Source of the DNA: Salipaludibacillus sp. LMS25
Lineage (GTDB): Bacteria > Bacillota > Bacilli > Bacillales > Salisediminibacteriaceae
DNA length: 64,000 bases
Assembly: GCF_024362805.1 (NCBI RefSeq)
Contig: NZ_CP093299.1
Location: 3,938,001-4,002,000 of the forward strand
Reading direction: 5' to 3'
Shown: in pieces, positions 8,289-16,820 of the stretch
Numbering within the stretch: the first letter of the stretch is position 1
How the letters are laid out: every line of letters starts with the position of its first letter
The notes under the pieces: generated by a model
The model's input: only the letters and a program-made list of their open reading frames with translations
The model's database searches: none
What the model was told of the DNA's origin: nothing
Made by a program: the position numbers and the translations under genes

Positions 8289-9101
8289 TTAAAAGTTTTC
8301 TTCCCAAAAGTGCCAAGGATCCTTATCAATAGATGATTTTAATAAGTGGGAGACCGGCACAATATGAACATTCTTTTCAGTGAAATATGGCTTTGCTTCC
8401 TGTAAGGCGTGAAATGTATCCATTCCTTTAATGCCAACGTGACCTATACCGATAGCTTGGCCATTTTGTTCTGCAAGTTCTGCTAATTTTAAAGCCATTT
8501 TGTAAGTGTGATGTTGAGAAGACTGGGTGTTATCAAGAAAAAGATCTCTTTCGCCGTACAAGATGTTAAATTGCTCACATAATTTTGGAATGCATGAGTT
8601 AGGGTTTGTCCCGCTATCAATCACATAGAGATTATTTTCTTTAGCTACTTGTAATATGATCGTCATTATGTGTTCATTTTCCACAATTTTTGATCCCATA
8701 TGTTGGTTAATGCCACTAGCAAACGGAACGTCATCAATCGCTTCTTTCACCCGTGATCTTATGTCGTCATCGGATAAGCTATCTAAAATTGGTTTTGGAC
8801 CAAGCCATGATTTCTTTCCATGTTTTGGTTCCATGGGCAAATGAATCATCACCTCAAAGCCGGCCTCATGAGCCTTTTTAGCTACTGTGCGGGAGTTTTC
8901 TAAGAAAGGCATAACGGCTACAGTAACAGGAATGTCATGTGTCAAGAACTCGTTTGTTCCTTTACCTATCCCCCCGAAATCGTCAATTATAATGGCAGCT
9001 TTTGCTTCTGGAGATACTGCAGAGACAGTTAATGTATTTCCACTGGTGACAAAAATAAGACTGCTAACAAGAAACAGGATCGTAAAACGCAAGACGGACA
9101 T
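8289..9101 (-). CDS. Divergent polysaccharide deacetylase family protein (YibQ-like), secreted
   Basis: About 270 residues: an N-terminal signal peptide (SVLRFTILFLVSSLIFVTSG) followed by a NodB-like TIM-barrel. Motif segments are AAIIIDDFGG, VAVMPFL, EVMIHLPMEP, GINQHMGSK and AIGIGHV. This matches the divergent polysaccharide deacetylase/YibQ (DUF610) family, presumed to act on envelope glycans; the substrate is unknown. ATG 9101 is chosen because AGGAG lies 7 bases before it, whereas ATG 9107 is almost on top of that site. Confidence 0.82.
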   Translation of the reverse strand: MSVLRFTILFLVSSLIFVTSGNTLTVSAVSPEAKAAIIIDDFGGIGKGTNEFLTHDIPVTVAVMPFLENSRTVAKKAHEAGFEVMIHLPMEPKHGKKSWLGPKPILDSLSDDDIRSRVKEAIDDVPFASGINQHMGSKIVENEHIMTIILQVAKENNLYVIDSGTNPNSCIPKLCEQFNILYGERDLFLDNTQSSQHHTYKMALKLAELAEQNGQAIGIGHVGIKGMDTFHALQEAKPYFTEKNVHIVPVSHLLKSSIDKDPWHFWEENF

Positions 9102-9166
9102 AAGCATACTCCTTTAATGATATTTTATAAAATAGTATGCACTTTTTGGCTGAGAACATGACAAAG

Positions 9167-9186
9167 CCGTCAGTATTTACTGACGG
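9167..9186. terminator. Hairpin between tnrA and the yibQ-like gene
   Basis: A perfect 9-bp stem CCGTCAGTA/TACTGACGG with a 2-base loop, 15 bases after the tnrA stop. No clean T-tract follows on the minus strand, so it may be a weak terminator or a processing site. Confidence 0.5.
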
Positions 9187-9201
9187 AAAATCTCTCCTTT
9201 T

Positions 9202-9501
9202 TTATTTTCTAATTTTAAAGGCAGCATTTAATTGTCCACGAAGCATTTTATCTCTTACATCAGCCTTCTTCATTTCTTCTTTACGAATTTCAAATGTTTG
9301 CATCCCATCTTCCATTTTGTTAGCAATCTCCACAAGTCTTTCTACGTCTGCAAACGAATACTTTCGTGTGCCCCCTTTACTACGCTCTGGGAAGACTAGT
9401 TTTCGTTCTTCATAGTAACGTATTTGACGTTCGGATAACCCTGTTAGTTCACTAGTTATGCCAATACTAATGACCTTCTTATCCTTGTAACTGAATGCCA
9501 A
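9202..9501 (-). CDS. tnrA: Nitrogen-responsive regulator TnrA (MerR family)
   Basis: A 99-residue MerR-type regulator. The segment [20 protein letters not shown], the [17 protein letters not shown] helix-turn-helix wing and [18 protein letters not shown] closely match TnrA. The short tail [12 protein letters not shown] corresponds to the part that binds feedback-inhibited glutamine synthetase. TnrA activates or represses nitrogen-scavenging genes when glutamine is low. The start is TTG 9501, 7-8 bases after GGAAGGGG. A TnrA box upstream suggests autoactivation. Confidence 0.93.
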   Translation of the reverse strand: MAFSYKDKKVISIGITSELTGLSERQIRYYEERKLVFPERSKGGTRKYSFADVERLVEIANKMEDGMQTFEIRKEEMKKADVRDKMLRGQLNAAFKIRK

Positions 9502-9656
9502 AGGAATCCCCTTCCTTCTCCATGAATGTTCTTTCGTCTTGTCTTGTTAATTTTTAACGTATAGATTAAGTAACCATGCCTCATTTTAATGATGAGATGT
9601 AGTTAAATGCATGGCTAAGTTAACAGTTGATACGGTAACTCGCATGATTTTCTTAT

Positions 9657-9708
9657 ACTATATCATGGATATGAGAAGGTAGTGGCAAAATTGTAAGGTT
9701 TTCTTACA
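9657..9708 (-). promoter_or_regulatory. TnrA box and predicted tnrA promoter
   Basis: TGTAAGGTTTTCTTACA at 9692-9708 is a 17-bp palindrome matching the TnrA/GlnR box TGTNANAWWWTNTNACA at all fixed positions but one. On the minus strand TATAGT at 9662-9657 fits a -10, which puts the start near 9650. The box is then centred about 50 bases upstream, the position used by TnrA-activated promoters. The tnrA leader would be about 150 bases. Confidence 0.75.
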
Positions 9709-9723
9709 TAGATAGCATTCTTA

Positions 9724-10539
9724 TTACTTGTCAGTAAGTTGCTTTTTAATGAGTGCTTTTAATTCTTTGACATCTTTACGTAATTCTTTTAGTTCTTCAG
9801 CGGTATCTTCCACTTCCTGTTCAGCGACTTCTGCTTTTTCAACATTGTTGACAATAACACCGATGAATAAATTAAAAATAACGAAAGTCCCAACAAGTAC
9901 GAAAGTTACAAAGTAAACCCAAGCCCATGGAAGTTCAGCGAAAATAGGTCGCATGACATCACTAGCCCACGATTCAAGTGTGACGACTTGAAAAAGGGTG
10001 AGAAGGGAAAGTTGCAAGCTTCCGAAATACTCAGGGGCAGTCTCTTGAAATAGCATTGTTCCGATAACGGCAAAAATGTAAAAGATAATACTTAAAAGAA
10101 GCATTATATTTCCTAACGCAGGAATGGTCATCAAAAGTGCGTCTACAAGACGTCGTAACGATGGGATGACAGAAATAGCTCTAAATACTCGAAGGACACG
10201 AAGAATTCTTAAGACGGTAACGAAGTGAGCACCGGCAAAGATATGGCCCGCTGTGACAATGACAAAATCAAACCAATTCCAGCTGTTTGTAAAAAAAGCT
10301 TTCGGATGGGGAGCAGCTAGTAAGCGAAGGGAAATTTCAAGAGTAAAGATCCAAAGTAAAAGCCTGTCCGCTATCCAAAAGACAGTTCGATACTCAGAAT
10401 ATAGATGGGGATAAGTTTCTAATCCCACAACTATTGCATTAATAAGGATGAGCGTTAAGACCGCCCCGTTAAAGAGTGGATGAGAAACAACGTGATTAAG
10501 TTTTATTTTCCATTTAGCATTTCGATTTTGTTGAGTCAT
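9724..10539 (-). CDS. Voltage-gated sodium channel, NaChBac family
   Basis: A 271-residue six-helix ion channel. The S4 voltage sensor carries regularly spaced arginines (R111, R114, R117, R120 in VLRILRVLRVFRAI). The selectivity filter TLESWAS (residues 187-193) is identical to NaChBac of B. halodurans. S6 ends IFNLFIGVIVNNVEKAE and is followed by an acidic, coiled-coil C-terminal tail (EELKELRKDVKELKALIKKQ) that tetramerises. In alkaliphiles the homologue supports Na+ re-entry for pH homeostasis and motility. ATG 10539 is chosen because GGAGG lies 8 bases before it; the ATG at 10554 overlaps that site. Confidence 0.95.
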   Translation of the reverse strand: MTQQNRNAKWKIKLNHVVSHPLFNGAVLTLILINAIVVGLETYPHLYSEYRTVFWIADRLLLWIFTLEISLRLLAAPHPKAFFTNSWNWFDFVIVTAGHIFAGAHFVTVLRILRVLRVFRAISVIPSLRRLVDALLMTIPALGNIMLLLSIIFYIFAVIGTMLFQETAPEYFGSLQLSLLTLFQVVTLESWASDVMRPIFAELPWAWVYFVTFVLVGTFVIFNLFIGVIVNNVEKAEVAEQEVEDTAEELKELRKDVKELKALIKKQLTDK

Positions 10540-10622
10540 TGTGAATTCCTCCATCTATCAATCAATTGCGACGTTAAAGTGTCAGTACTCTATTATTCTA
10601 CTAAAAACGAATGGCATTAGGA

Positions 10623-10650
10623 AACCTCCAATGCCAAGTCATTGGAGGTT
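10623..10650 (-). terminator. Hairpin after the FAD oxidoreductase gene
   Basis: A perfect 11-bp stem (AACCTCCAATG/CATTGGAGGTT) 5 bases after the stop codon. The T-rich stretch on the minus strand is short, so it is a probable but not ideal terminator. Confidence 0.6.
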
Positions 10651-10654
10651 ACAT

Positions 10655-11968
10655 TCAGGACTTATTCATAGTAAGGTGTTTGTTTAGTATATTTTTACTT
10701 ACAAGATAGGCGCTTGAGAAGGAGACTTCAGATAGCTGACCGTAACCTTGACACCAATCACCAGCGAAAAAAACGTTAGGTAACGCTTCAAATTGCATCG
10801 GTAAGCCCCGCTGATTCATTGTCCAGCGAATAGCTTGTAAAACAGGCTTTTTAGAAGCTCTAGGAATAGCTAACGTTTCTCGCCATCCAGGGAAATGCTT
10901 ATCATAGAAACGCGCCATCTTGTCAATCATCGCATCATGTGCTGCCGGATCATTAATATCACTTTGCTTTAAATATCCAACAGCTTGTAATAATTGCCCA
11001 CCGTCTGGTGCAGCTTCCATGTCATAGTACGAAATATCTGTCACAAAAATTTCTCTATCTTTATCAAAAATATACGTATAGTCTGACTCAATTCTATTTT
11101 TTAAACCTACATCATAAAACATCACATAAGTCGGTTCATAATCCGTATATCGTTCTAATTCAGGCTTAATGGCTGTCTCATGGAACAGCTTTTGAAGCTC
11201 TTCTGGAGGGATAGCAAAAATAAATTGGTTACCTGAAAAAGCGTGTTTTTTCGTTTGGACTTCTGTAATAAGGTTTTGCTCTGTCACAACGTCACTAATT
11301 TTTGTTTTTTCAAAGATGACACCATTATTCTCTTTAATAACCCGTTTAAATTCTTCAATCAGAACTTTCCAACCGCCTTGGATGAAGCTAACAGGTATAT
11401 TTGTTTTAAAAAGACGTCGATAATAAGTAAAAAAAACATCGCTTGGAATACTATCAGGATCGCCTGAGAAAAAGTTTGTTGTTGCAAGGTTTAACATCAT
11501 TTCTTTAACTGCTGGGCTTATCTTTCGTAACTCAATCCATTCCTGGATCGATAAGTTAGGATCGCCTTTCTCAAAGCCTAATGTGGTAAAAAGCATATGA
11601 TAAGCGAAACGAAATTTATCAAAGCCTTTAAGAAGCTTTGTTTGTAAGAGGCCACCGATATTACTTGTAATAACGGTGGCTTCTTCACCCATATCATATT
11701 TAGCTTTTAATTGTGAGAAATCTTCCCAATGAATACGAAGGCCTAATTCTTGTTCAATTTTAGTGAGGTAGGAGGTGTCTCTTGCATAAATGGCATGAGC
11801 TCCAAAATTAAATTGATAGCCTTTAAGTTGGATTGTCATCGCTCTACCGCCAAGTTTGCCTCTTTCTATTAGCGCCACTTTTTTGCCATGGTAAGCTAAA
11901 TAGGCGGCTGAGGTTAATCCTGCTAGACCTCCTCCTACGATGACCACATCGTACCGGCTGTTTTTCAT
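10655..11968 (-). CDS. FAD-dependent oxidoreductase, phytoene desaturase/amine oxidase-like
   Basis: 437 residues. The N-terminal Rossmann motif VVIVGGGLAGLTSAAYLA is followed by the FAD-contact segment IERGKLGGRAMT, and the C-terminal FAD motif is VFFAGDWCQGYGQLSEVSFSSAYL. This layout is shared by carotenoid desaturases, protoporphyrinogen oxidases and amine oxidases, and the substrate cannot be read from sequence. No carotenoid synthase gene lies nearby. It is transcribed alone with its own hairpin; the start follows AGGAGGTCTCAC. Confidence 0.75.
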   Translation of the reverse strand: MKNSRYDVVIVGGGLAGLTSAAYLAYHGKKVALIERGKLGGRAMTIQLKGYQFNFGAHAIYARDTSYLTKIEQELGLRIHWEDFSQLKAKYDMGEEATVITSNIGGLLQTKLLKGFDKFRFAYHMLFTTLGFEKGDPNLSIQEWIELRKISPAVKEMMLNLATTNFFSGDPDSIPSDVFFTYYRRLFKTNIPVSFIQGGWKVLIEEFKRVIKENNGVIFEKTKISDVVTEQNLITEVQTKKHAFSGNQFIFAIPPEELQKLFHETAIKPELERYTDYEPTYVMFYDVGLKNRIESDYTYIFDKDREIFVTDISYYDMEAAPDGGQLLQAVGYLKQSDINDPAAHDAMIDKMARFYDKHFPGWRETLAIPRASKKPVLQAIRWTMNQRGLPMQFEALPNVFFAGDWCQGYGQLSEVSFSSAYLVSKNILNKHLTMNKS

Positions 11969-12057
11969 TGTGAGACCTCCTACAAAATTCAGTATGATAG
12001 ATGACTATACTGCTAATAATTATAACCTACTGTAAAGAGGGATTAAAGAGAGAAAAT

Positions 12058-12085
12058 ACCCTGGGTTGACCTTTACCCCCAGGGT
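12058..12085 (-). terminator. Terminator of proI
   Basis: An 8-bp stem (ACCCTGGG/CCCAGGGT) shortly after the proI stop, followed on the minus strand by ATTTTCTCTC. Confidence 0.7.
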
Positions 12086-12101
12086 TAAATCGTTATAACA
12101 A

Positions 12102-12965
12102 CTACTGCACATCATTTTCTGTGTTTTCCAAAGCGAGTGCCCGATCATTTGTAAGTGCTCCTAGTTCTTTTGATCGTTCAGCAGCTTTTTCTATACAAGA
12201 AATAATGATATCCTGCACCTTTTGCTCTTTTAATATATTGAACCCAGCTTCAGTTGTACCTCCTGGACTCATAATTTGCTGATATAAAATAGCTGGAGAA
12301 GAGTCGTTTTCTTGTACACGCAAGCCTGCTCCAAGCAAGGTTTGTGAGACGAGATGTCTTGCGAGATGTTGATCTACTCCAATTTTTACTGCAGCTAATT
12401 CCATTGCTTCCATTAAATAATATATATACGCCGGACCTGTTCCGGTTAAAGCGGTGAGAGCATCCATTGTATTTTCAGAGACTTCTGCTGTATCTCCAAC
12501 TAACTTAAATACGCCTTTTACACGAGATATATGGTCTGGGTGAGCCCATTTCCCTAGTGCCATTGGGGTCATCGAAGCATTTACAACGGCAGAAGTATTA
12601 GGAATAGTGCGAATGACAGGTACATTTAAATCAGGGAAGAAATCTTCTAGAGCTTCAGTTGTAATACCGGCCATGACGGATACGAGTGGAATGTCCTGAG
12701 TCAAAATAGGTTGTAACGGTTTTAAAGCCTGCTGCCAGTCTTTTGGTTTACAAGCAATAAGCAACATATGCCCGTGTGCTAGAAGATCGTCTAAGTTGCG
12801 AGTTGTTTTCACCCCATAAGTAGTAGACAGTTCTTTAAGACGTTTGTCATTAGACCGATTTGTAACTAAAATATTTTGTGGTGCTAGCTGGCCGTTTTTT
12901 ACCCATCCACAAATAAGAGCTTCTGCCATTGAACCTGCACCAAGTATGCTAATCATCGTATTCAT
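12102..12965 (-). CDS. proI: Pyrroline-5-carboxylate reductase
   Basis: 287 residues. Catalyses the last step of proline synthesis, NAD(P)H-dependent reduction of pyrroline-5-carboxylate. The dinucleotide motif ISILGAGSMAEALICGW is at residues 5-21. The catalytic/dimerisation region has ALTGTGPAYIYYLMEAM and QIMSPGGTTEAGF, diagnostic of ProC-type enzymes. Start ATG 12965 follows AAAGGTGG at 8 bases. It stands alone. ProI is the closest B. subtilis relative by length and neighbourhood (it lies near yqjQ there), though ProG or ProH cannot be excluded. Confidence 0.87.
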   Translation of the reverse strand: MNTMISILGAGSMAEALICGWVKNGQLAPQNILVTNRSNDKRLKELSTTYGVKTTRNLDDLLAHGHMLLIACKPKDWQQALKPLQPILTQDIPLVSVMAGITTEALEDFFPDLNVPVIRTIPNTSAVVNASMTPMALGKWAHPDHISRVKGVFKLVGDTAEVSENTMDALTALTGTGPAYIYYLMEAMELAAVKIGVDQHLARHLVSQTLLGAGLRVQENDSSPAILYQQIMSPGGTTEAGFNILKEQKVQDIIISCIEKAAERSKELGALTNDRALALENTENDVQ

Positions 12966-13094
12966 ATGTGTCCCACCTTTTATCCAATCCGTTATTTATA
13001 GATAGTTCAAATTTCCATCATTATGAGTGTGTTTGGATGAAAAGTCAATAGAATTACCGATAAAATAACGTCAAATGGTTGGGCGATAGTTCTG

Positions 13095-13179
13095 ATAGCG
13101 GACGCTAATGTCCTGATTACCTCACCTACCAATCAGTGAGGATGAAGGAAAACTCCCACTGATTGAAGCTTAGCTTTAA
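13095..13179 (+). repeat. TTTAT-family repeat, copy C (5'-truncated hybrid)
   Basis: Starts inside the repeat (GCGGACGCTAATGTCCTGATT, as in type 2) and ends in the type 1 style (GAAGCTTAGCTTTA). The second hairpin AATCAGTG/CACTGATT is intact; the first hairpin and left TTTAT boundary are missing. The rest of the 390-base gap between proI and yqjQ shows nothing else recognisable. Confidence 0.75.
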
Positions 13180-13359
13180 TGTAAAGTATGATTAGTTAGA
13201 ATGCGACAGTATTTTAAGTCATTACCGGCAACTAAGGAGCTAGTGATCATGTTTAAGGTCACTCCTGTCTAAGTATGTCTATTTATAGTTTGCATTGCCA
13301 AGGTAACGTGAGTGTGCCACAGGAAATTTTTTTATTTTAACGAGGGGATGGAGATAGGG

Positions 13360-14154
13360 ATGAAAAAAAATTTAAACAAGGATATTATTGTGATTACAGG
13401 AGCATCTGGAGGAATTGGTAAAGAGTTAGCCATTGAAGTGGCGAAGCAAGGAGGGACGCCAGTTTTACTTGCTCGTTCTATTGATAAGTTAAGAGCAGTC
13501 TCAGAACATATATGTTGTACTACGGGTATTAAAGCACCCATTTATACATTAGATGTGGCAGATCTTAACGCGGTAGAAACAGTATTTAAAGCTATTTATA
13601 CGGAGGTAGGCGCCATCTCTGCACTTATAAATAATGCGGGTTTTGCCGTGTTTGACACTGTAACAGATGCTGATTTGCTAGATATGGAAAACATGTTTAA
13701 AGTGAATGTGTTCGGTACGATTGCTTGTACAAAGCAAGTTCTTCCATACATGATAATGCAAGGATATGGACACATTATTTTTATCGCGTCAGTAGCTAGC
13801 AAAATTCCTACGCCTAAAGCCAGTGTCTATTCAGCTACGAAGCATGCTGTTCTCGGCTTTGCCAATGCTCTACGGATGGAGCTTCATAACAGCCCTCTCC
13901 ATGTGAGTGTCGTAAATCCCGGGCCTGTCCGCACTGATTTTTTCAATGTTGCTGATAAATCAGGTGATTATGAGAAAAATGTCCAAAGCTATATGTTGGA
14001 GCCAGCGTATGTGTCTAAAAAGACAGCTCACCTATTGAAAAAGCCGAAGCGAGAAATAAACCTTCCAATATGGATGGGGGCAGGTGCCATTTTATATCAA
14101 CTTTGTCCCACTATATTTCAAAAAATGCTTGGTAAACATATGAACAAAAAGTGA
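13360..14154 (+). CDS. yqjQ: Short-chain dehydrogenase YqjQ
   Basis: 264 residues, a classical SDR. The cofactor motif is TGASGGIG near residue 14, the NNAG motif is in ALINNAGFA, and the catalytic Ser-Tyr-Lys are in IASVASKIPTPKASVYSATK. PGPVRTDFF follows the active site. The length and C-terminal KKPKREINLPIWM block fit YqjQ-type enzymes; the substrate is unknown. ATG 13360 is chosen from the GGAGATAGGG just before it; the ATG at 13348 is also in frame. Confidence 0.82.
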   Translation: MKKNLNKDIIVITGASGGIGKELAIEVAKQGGTPVLLARSIDKLRAVSEHICCTTGIKAPIYTLDVADLNAVETVFKAIYTEVGAISALINNAGFAVFDTVTDADLLDMENMFKVNVFGTIACTKQVLPYMIMQGYGHIIFIASVASKIPTPKASVYSATKHAVLGFANALRMELHNSPLHVSVVNPGPVRTDFFNVADKSGDYEKNVQSYMLEPAYVSKKTAHLLKKPKREINLPIWMGAGAILYQLCPTIFQKMLGKHMNKK

Positions 14155-14322
14155 AGTAGCAAAAGAAAACAAGTTTGTCAATTGTCATATAATTTATCGG
14201 AGGATGTTACGAAATCGTTAATTATAACAAAACCTTGATATAACTGAATTTCTATTCATTTATGACAGGTAAATGTAACTGAATGTTCATAAAAAGTTCA
14301 CAAATCATATGAGAAAATGGTG

Positions 14323-14379
14323 TATAGTAGACTGTGAAATCTAATAAAACCGTGAATAATTTCACATGCTAACTCACGG
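14323..14379 (+). promoter_or_regulatory. Structured leader with Crp/Fnr-like palindrome
   Basis: A possible -10 TATAGT at 14323-14328 is followed by TGTGAAAT (14333-14340) and its complement ATTTCACA (14359-14366). Between them CGTGA-N6-TCACA (14351-14366) is one base from the Crp/Fnr consensus. CCGTGA and TCACGG (14350-14379) form an alternative stem. This could be an operator or a switchable leader. Confidence 0.4.
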
Positions 14380-14401
14380 AATAAAAGAGAGGAAGTTTAC
14401 A

Positions 14402-14716
14402 GTGATCGTAAAAGATTTAGTGGAGACGAGAGAACTTTTGGCCGATGAAACACCTGATAATGTCTTCGTAATGTACGAACGATTTGACAATAAAGACTGT
14501 CAATGTAAAGGAGACATGGTAGAGGAAATCGAGTGTGATCCGGAAGAAATTATCCAGATTTTTGTAGGTCATCCGGAAGCTTCGCAATCGTTAAAAAGTG
14601 CGGCAACTTATAAAGTTGGTGAAAATTTCACATCCATCGAAGCGATCATTAAAGATATTAAATTAAACCATTCACACTATTTAGTAGATAAACCTGAATT
14701 AACCCCTCTTGGATAA
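14402..14716 (+). CDS. Conserved-looking protein of unknown function
   Basis: 104 residues from GTG 14402, which follows AGAGAGGAAG by 8 bases; an upstream ATG at 14366 lacks such a site. The protein is acidic and soluble with one CxC pair (DCQCKGDM, near residue 33) and a segment EEIIQIFVGHPEASQSL that looks like an amphipathic helix. I do not recognise the family. The gene is well expressed by design: strong terminator overlapping the stop, structured leader. No neighbours share its operon. Confidence 0.65.
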   Translation: MIVKDLVETRELLADETPDNVFVMYERFDNKDCQCKGDMVEEIECDPEEIIQIFVGHPEASQSLKSAATYKVGENFTSIEAIIKDIKLNHSHYLVDKPELTPLG

Positions 14717-14731
14717 TCCAAGAGGTTTTTT
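14705..14731 (+). terminator. Terminator overlapping the stop of the 14402 gene
   Basis: A 9-bp stem (CCTCTTGGA/TCCAAGAGG) with loop TAA, which is the stop codon itself, followed by TTTTTT. Confidence 0.92.
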
Positions 14732-14798
14732 CTTGTTGAGGGATGATAATCTTTTGAGACAAACATGCATACGTTCCGAATAAGTTACCTTGTCCTGG

Positions 14799-14963
14799 AT
14801 AAAGCAACCCTTCATTACAGTACAGTGGGAGTTTTTGCTCTTCACCCACTGATTGGTAAATAAGTCAATCAGGATATTAGCGTCCGTTATCTCCCGTCCC
14901 TAGTGATTTATCTCTGCTCTCTATTTTGAGCCGGGAGTTTTTCAGACGGTTATCTGTGATAAA
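14799..14963 (-). repeat. TTTAT-bounded repeat, copy D (type 2, reversed)
   Basis: Read on the minus strand it starts TTTATCACAGATAACCG and ends TTGCTTTAT. The first stem (CTCCCG.../...CGGGAG) and the ATAACGGACGC block are clear. The last ~40 bases have diverged. It fills most of the 350-base gap before yfkJ. Confidence 0.78.
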
Positions 14964-15081
14964 AAATGACTCCTGAAGGAGAAAAATGACGTATAATAAT
15001 ACGTAACGTTTTACAATTAACCTAAAAAAGTAGCACAAAGCAGCAATGTAAGATAACAAATGTGTAAAGGAGAGACTTAAA

Positions 15082-15552
15082 GTGATAAACGTTTTATTTG
15101 TATGTTTAGGGAATATTTGTCGGTCACCTATGGCAGAAGCTGTTTTTCGTCAGAAAGTGAAACAGGTAGGATTACAGAACAAAATAGCGACAGACTCAGC
15201 AGGGACAGGGAATTGGCATATTGGAAAACGTCCACATGAAGGAACGCTAGCAATTCTTGCAAAGCATCGTGTAGAGGATGAGGAATTGCTTGCACGGCAG
15301 GTTGTTAAACAAGATTTATCAACTTATGATTACATTATTGCAATGGATGACTCAAATGTTAGACATCTTAATGAACTGAGTACATTAGGAGCCAATGTTA
15401 AATTGTACAAGTTACTAGATTTTGTAGAAACGAGTAAAGTAAAAGATGTTCCTGATCCATATTTCACTGGGAACTTTGATGAAGTATTTGATTTAATTAA
15501 TGACGGGTGTGGAGAGTTATTAACATTTATAAAAGAACAAGAAGGAATTTAG
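15082..15552 (+). CDS. yfkJ: Low-molecular-weight protein tyrosine phosphatase YfkJ
   Basis: 156 residues, the same length as B. subtilis YfkJ. The phosphate loop CLGNICRS (C-x5-R-S, residues 8-15) is at the N-terminus and the general-acid loop DVPDPYFTGNFDEV carries the catalytic Asp near residue 126. These enzymes dephosphorylate protein tyrosine (some arginine) phosphates in the cytoplasm; YfkJ has been linked to stress responses. The start is GTG 15082, 8 bases after AAGGAGAG. Confidence 0.92.
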   Translation: MINVLFVCLGNICRSPMAEAVFRQKVKQVGLQNKIATDSAGTGNWHIGKRPHEGTLAILAKHRVEDEELLARQVVKQDLSTYDYIIAMDDSNVRHLNELSTLGANVKLYKLLDFVETSKVKDVPDPYFTGNFDEVFDLINDGCGELLTFIKEQEGI

Positions 15553-15731
15553 ACAGACATACTTTGTCCACCTTTAAAGGATCGGCTCTTAAATAATGTC
15601 TCCTTCTCATATGAAATAGCTTCATAACACTCTTCTTGTGTTTACCAATGCATGAATTAGTTTAGTATTATTAGCCAATAGGGTATAGTGTTTAACACCG
15701 CTTGGTATAGACATTGGAGGAGTTGAGGAGA

Positions 15732-16721
15732 GTGAGTGAATTTAATCGTATGCTTCAGGCAAGGAAGTGGATGAAAACAAACGAAAGTTTCTTGTCCACT
15801 TGGCATGCACACGTCGGCTACACATTACATTTATTTTATTACTTTAGTAAATACCGATCTATAGACCATGTAGCCGAAAAGCTTGATTGCAATCGTGCTC
15901 TCCTTAAAAGGTGGGTAGAAGTGGGGCTTGAGATAGGCCATTTGAAAAAAAACAAGACAGGGAAAATAAAAGCGAAACGTAAGCTTATAAAGTATGCTTC
16001 AGCAACTAGCTCTGAATCTGTTGGCATTCTGTTAAGAGAGATGATGGAATTGCATCTCCCCACTTTATTGAAATATCCTGAATTGTTGGAAGAAAATAAG
16101 CAGGTGGAGTATAAAGAAAATCATTTTGCAAACGTAGTGGCAGAAACCTCCACGTTATTAGAAGCAGCAGCATCCCGACCTATTTTAAAAATTGTAAAAA
16201 AACATAAACCGGCTTCTATTATAGATTTTGGCTGCGGTTATGGTGGTTATTTAAAACGAATACAAACGCATTTTCCAACTGTCTTTTTACATGGTGTTGA
16301 AGTAAATGAAATGGTGGCTAACCAAGCGAAGGACACCTTAAAAGATAAAGCAAAGATCCATTGTACTGATATGATGACGTTTATAGATAGGTATAGCTGT
16401 AAAACAGATATGGTCATGGTACATAATTTACTCTATTATTTTGCTCCTGAGGAGAGAGCAGAGCTATTTAAAAAAATAGCTTTGATCATGAATCAAGGAG
16501 GAATCATCACGTTTATACATCCTGTCAATGGAGCGAAACACGGACAAACCTTTACAGCTGCATTTAATACCTTTATGACAGCTCACAAAAATCTCTATCC
16601 GCTCCCAACGTTGAAAGAAATGAAGCGAATCAGCAAAAAGGCCGGACTCAAAATAATGACGGTTAAGCCCCTTATTAAAGAAGGTGGTTGGTACTTAATG
16701 ATAATGAGAAAAACAACTTAA
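15732..16721 (+). CDS. Class I SAM-dependent methyltransferase with N-terminal winged-helix-like region
   Basis: About 329 residues. The first ~110 look like a winged-helix domain (IDHVAEKLDCNRALLKRWVEVGLEIGHL), as in small-molecule O-methyltransferases. The SAM-binding motif I is IIDFGCGYGGYL (residues ~168-179), and VMVHNLLYYFAPEERAELF is the post-motif region. The substrate is unknown. GTG 15732 is one of several in-frame candidates (TTG 15714, ATG 15750) and the choice is uncertain. It precedes asnO by 100 bases on the same strand, so a link to a modified metabolite is possible but unproven. Confidence 0.75.
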   Translation: MSEFNRMLQARKWMKTNESFLSTWHAHVGYTLHLFYYFSKYRSIDHVAEKLDCNRALLKRWVEVGLEIGHLKKNKTGKIKAKRKLIKYASATSSESVGILLREMMELHLPTLLKYPELLEENKQVEYKENHFANVVAETSTLLEAAASRPILKIVKKHKPASIIDFGCGYGGYLKRIQTHFPTVFLHGVEVNEMVANQAKDTLKDKAKIHCTDMMTFIDRYSCKTDMVMVHNLLYYFAPEERAELFKKIALIMNQGGIITFIHPVNGAKHGQTFTAAFNTFMTAHKNLYPLPTLKEMKRISKKAGLKIMTVKPLIKEGGWYLMIMRKTT

Positions 16722-16820
16722 TAGAATGCCCACCTAATCAGTAGTCAATCGAACAACCCTCATTGAATAGCATAAAAAAACGACTGTTATACAGTTCAAG
16801 ATTGGAAACGAGGGATGAAC

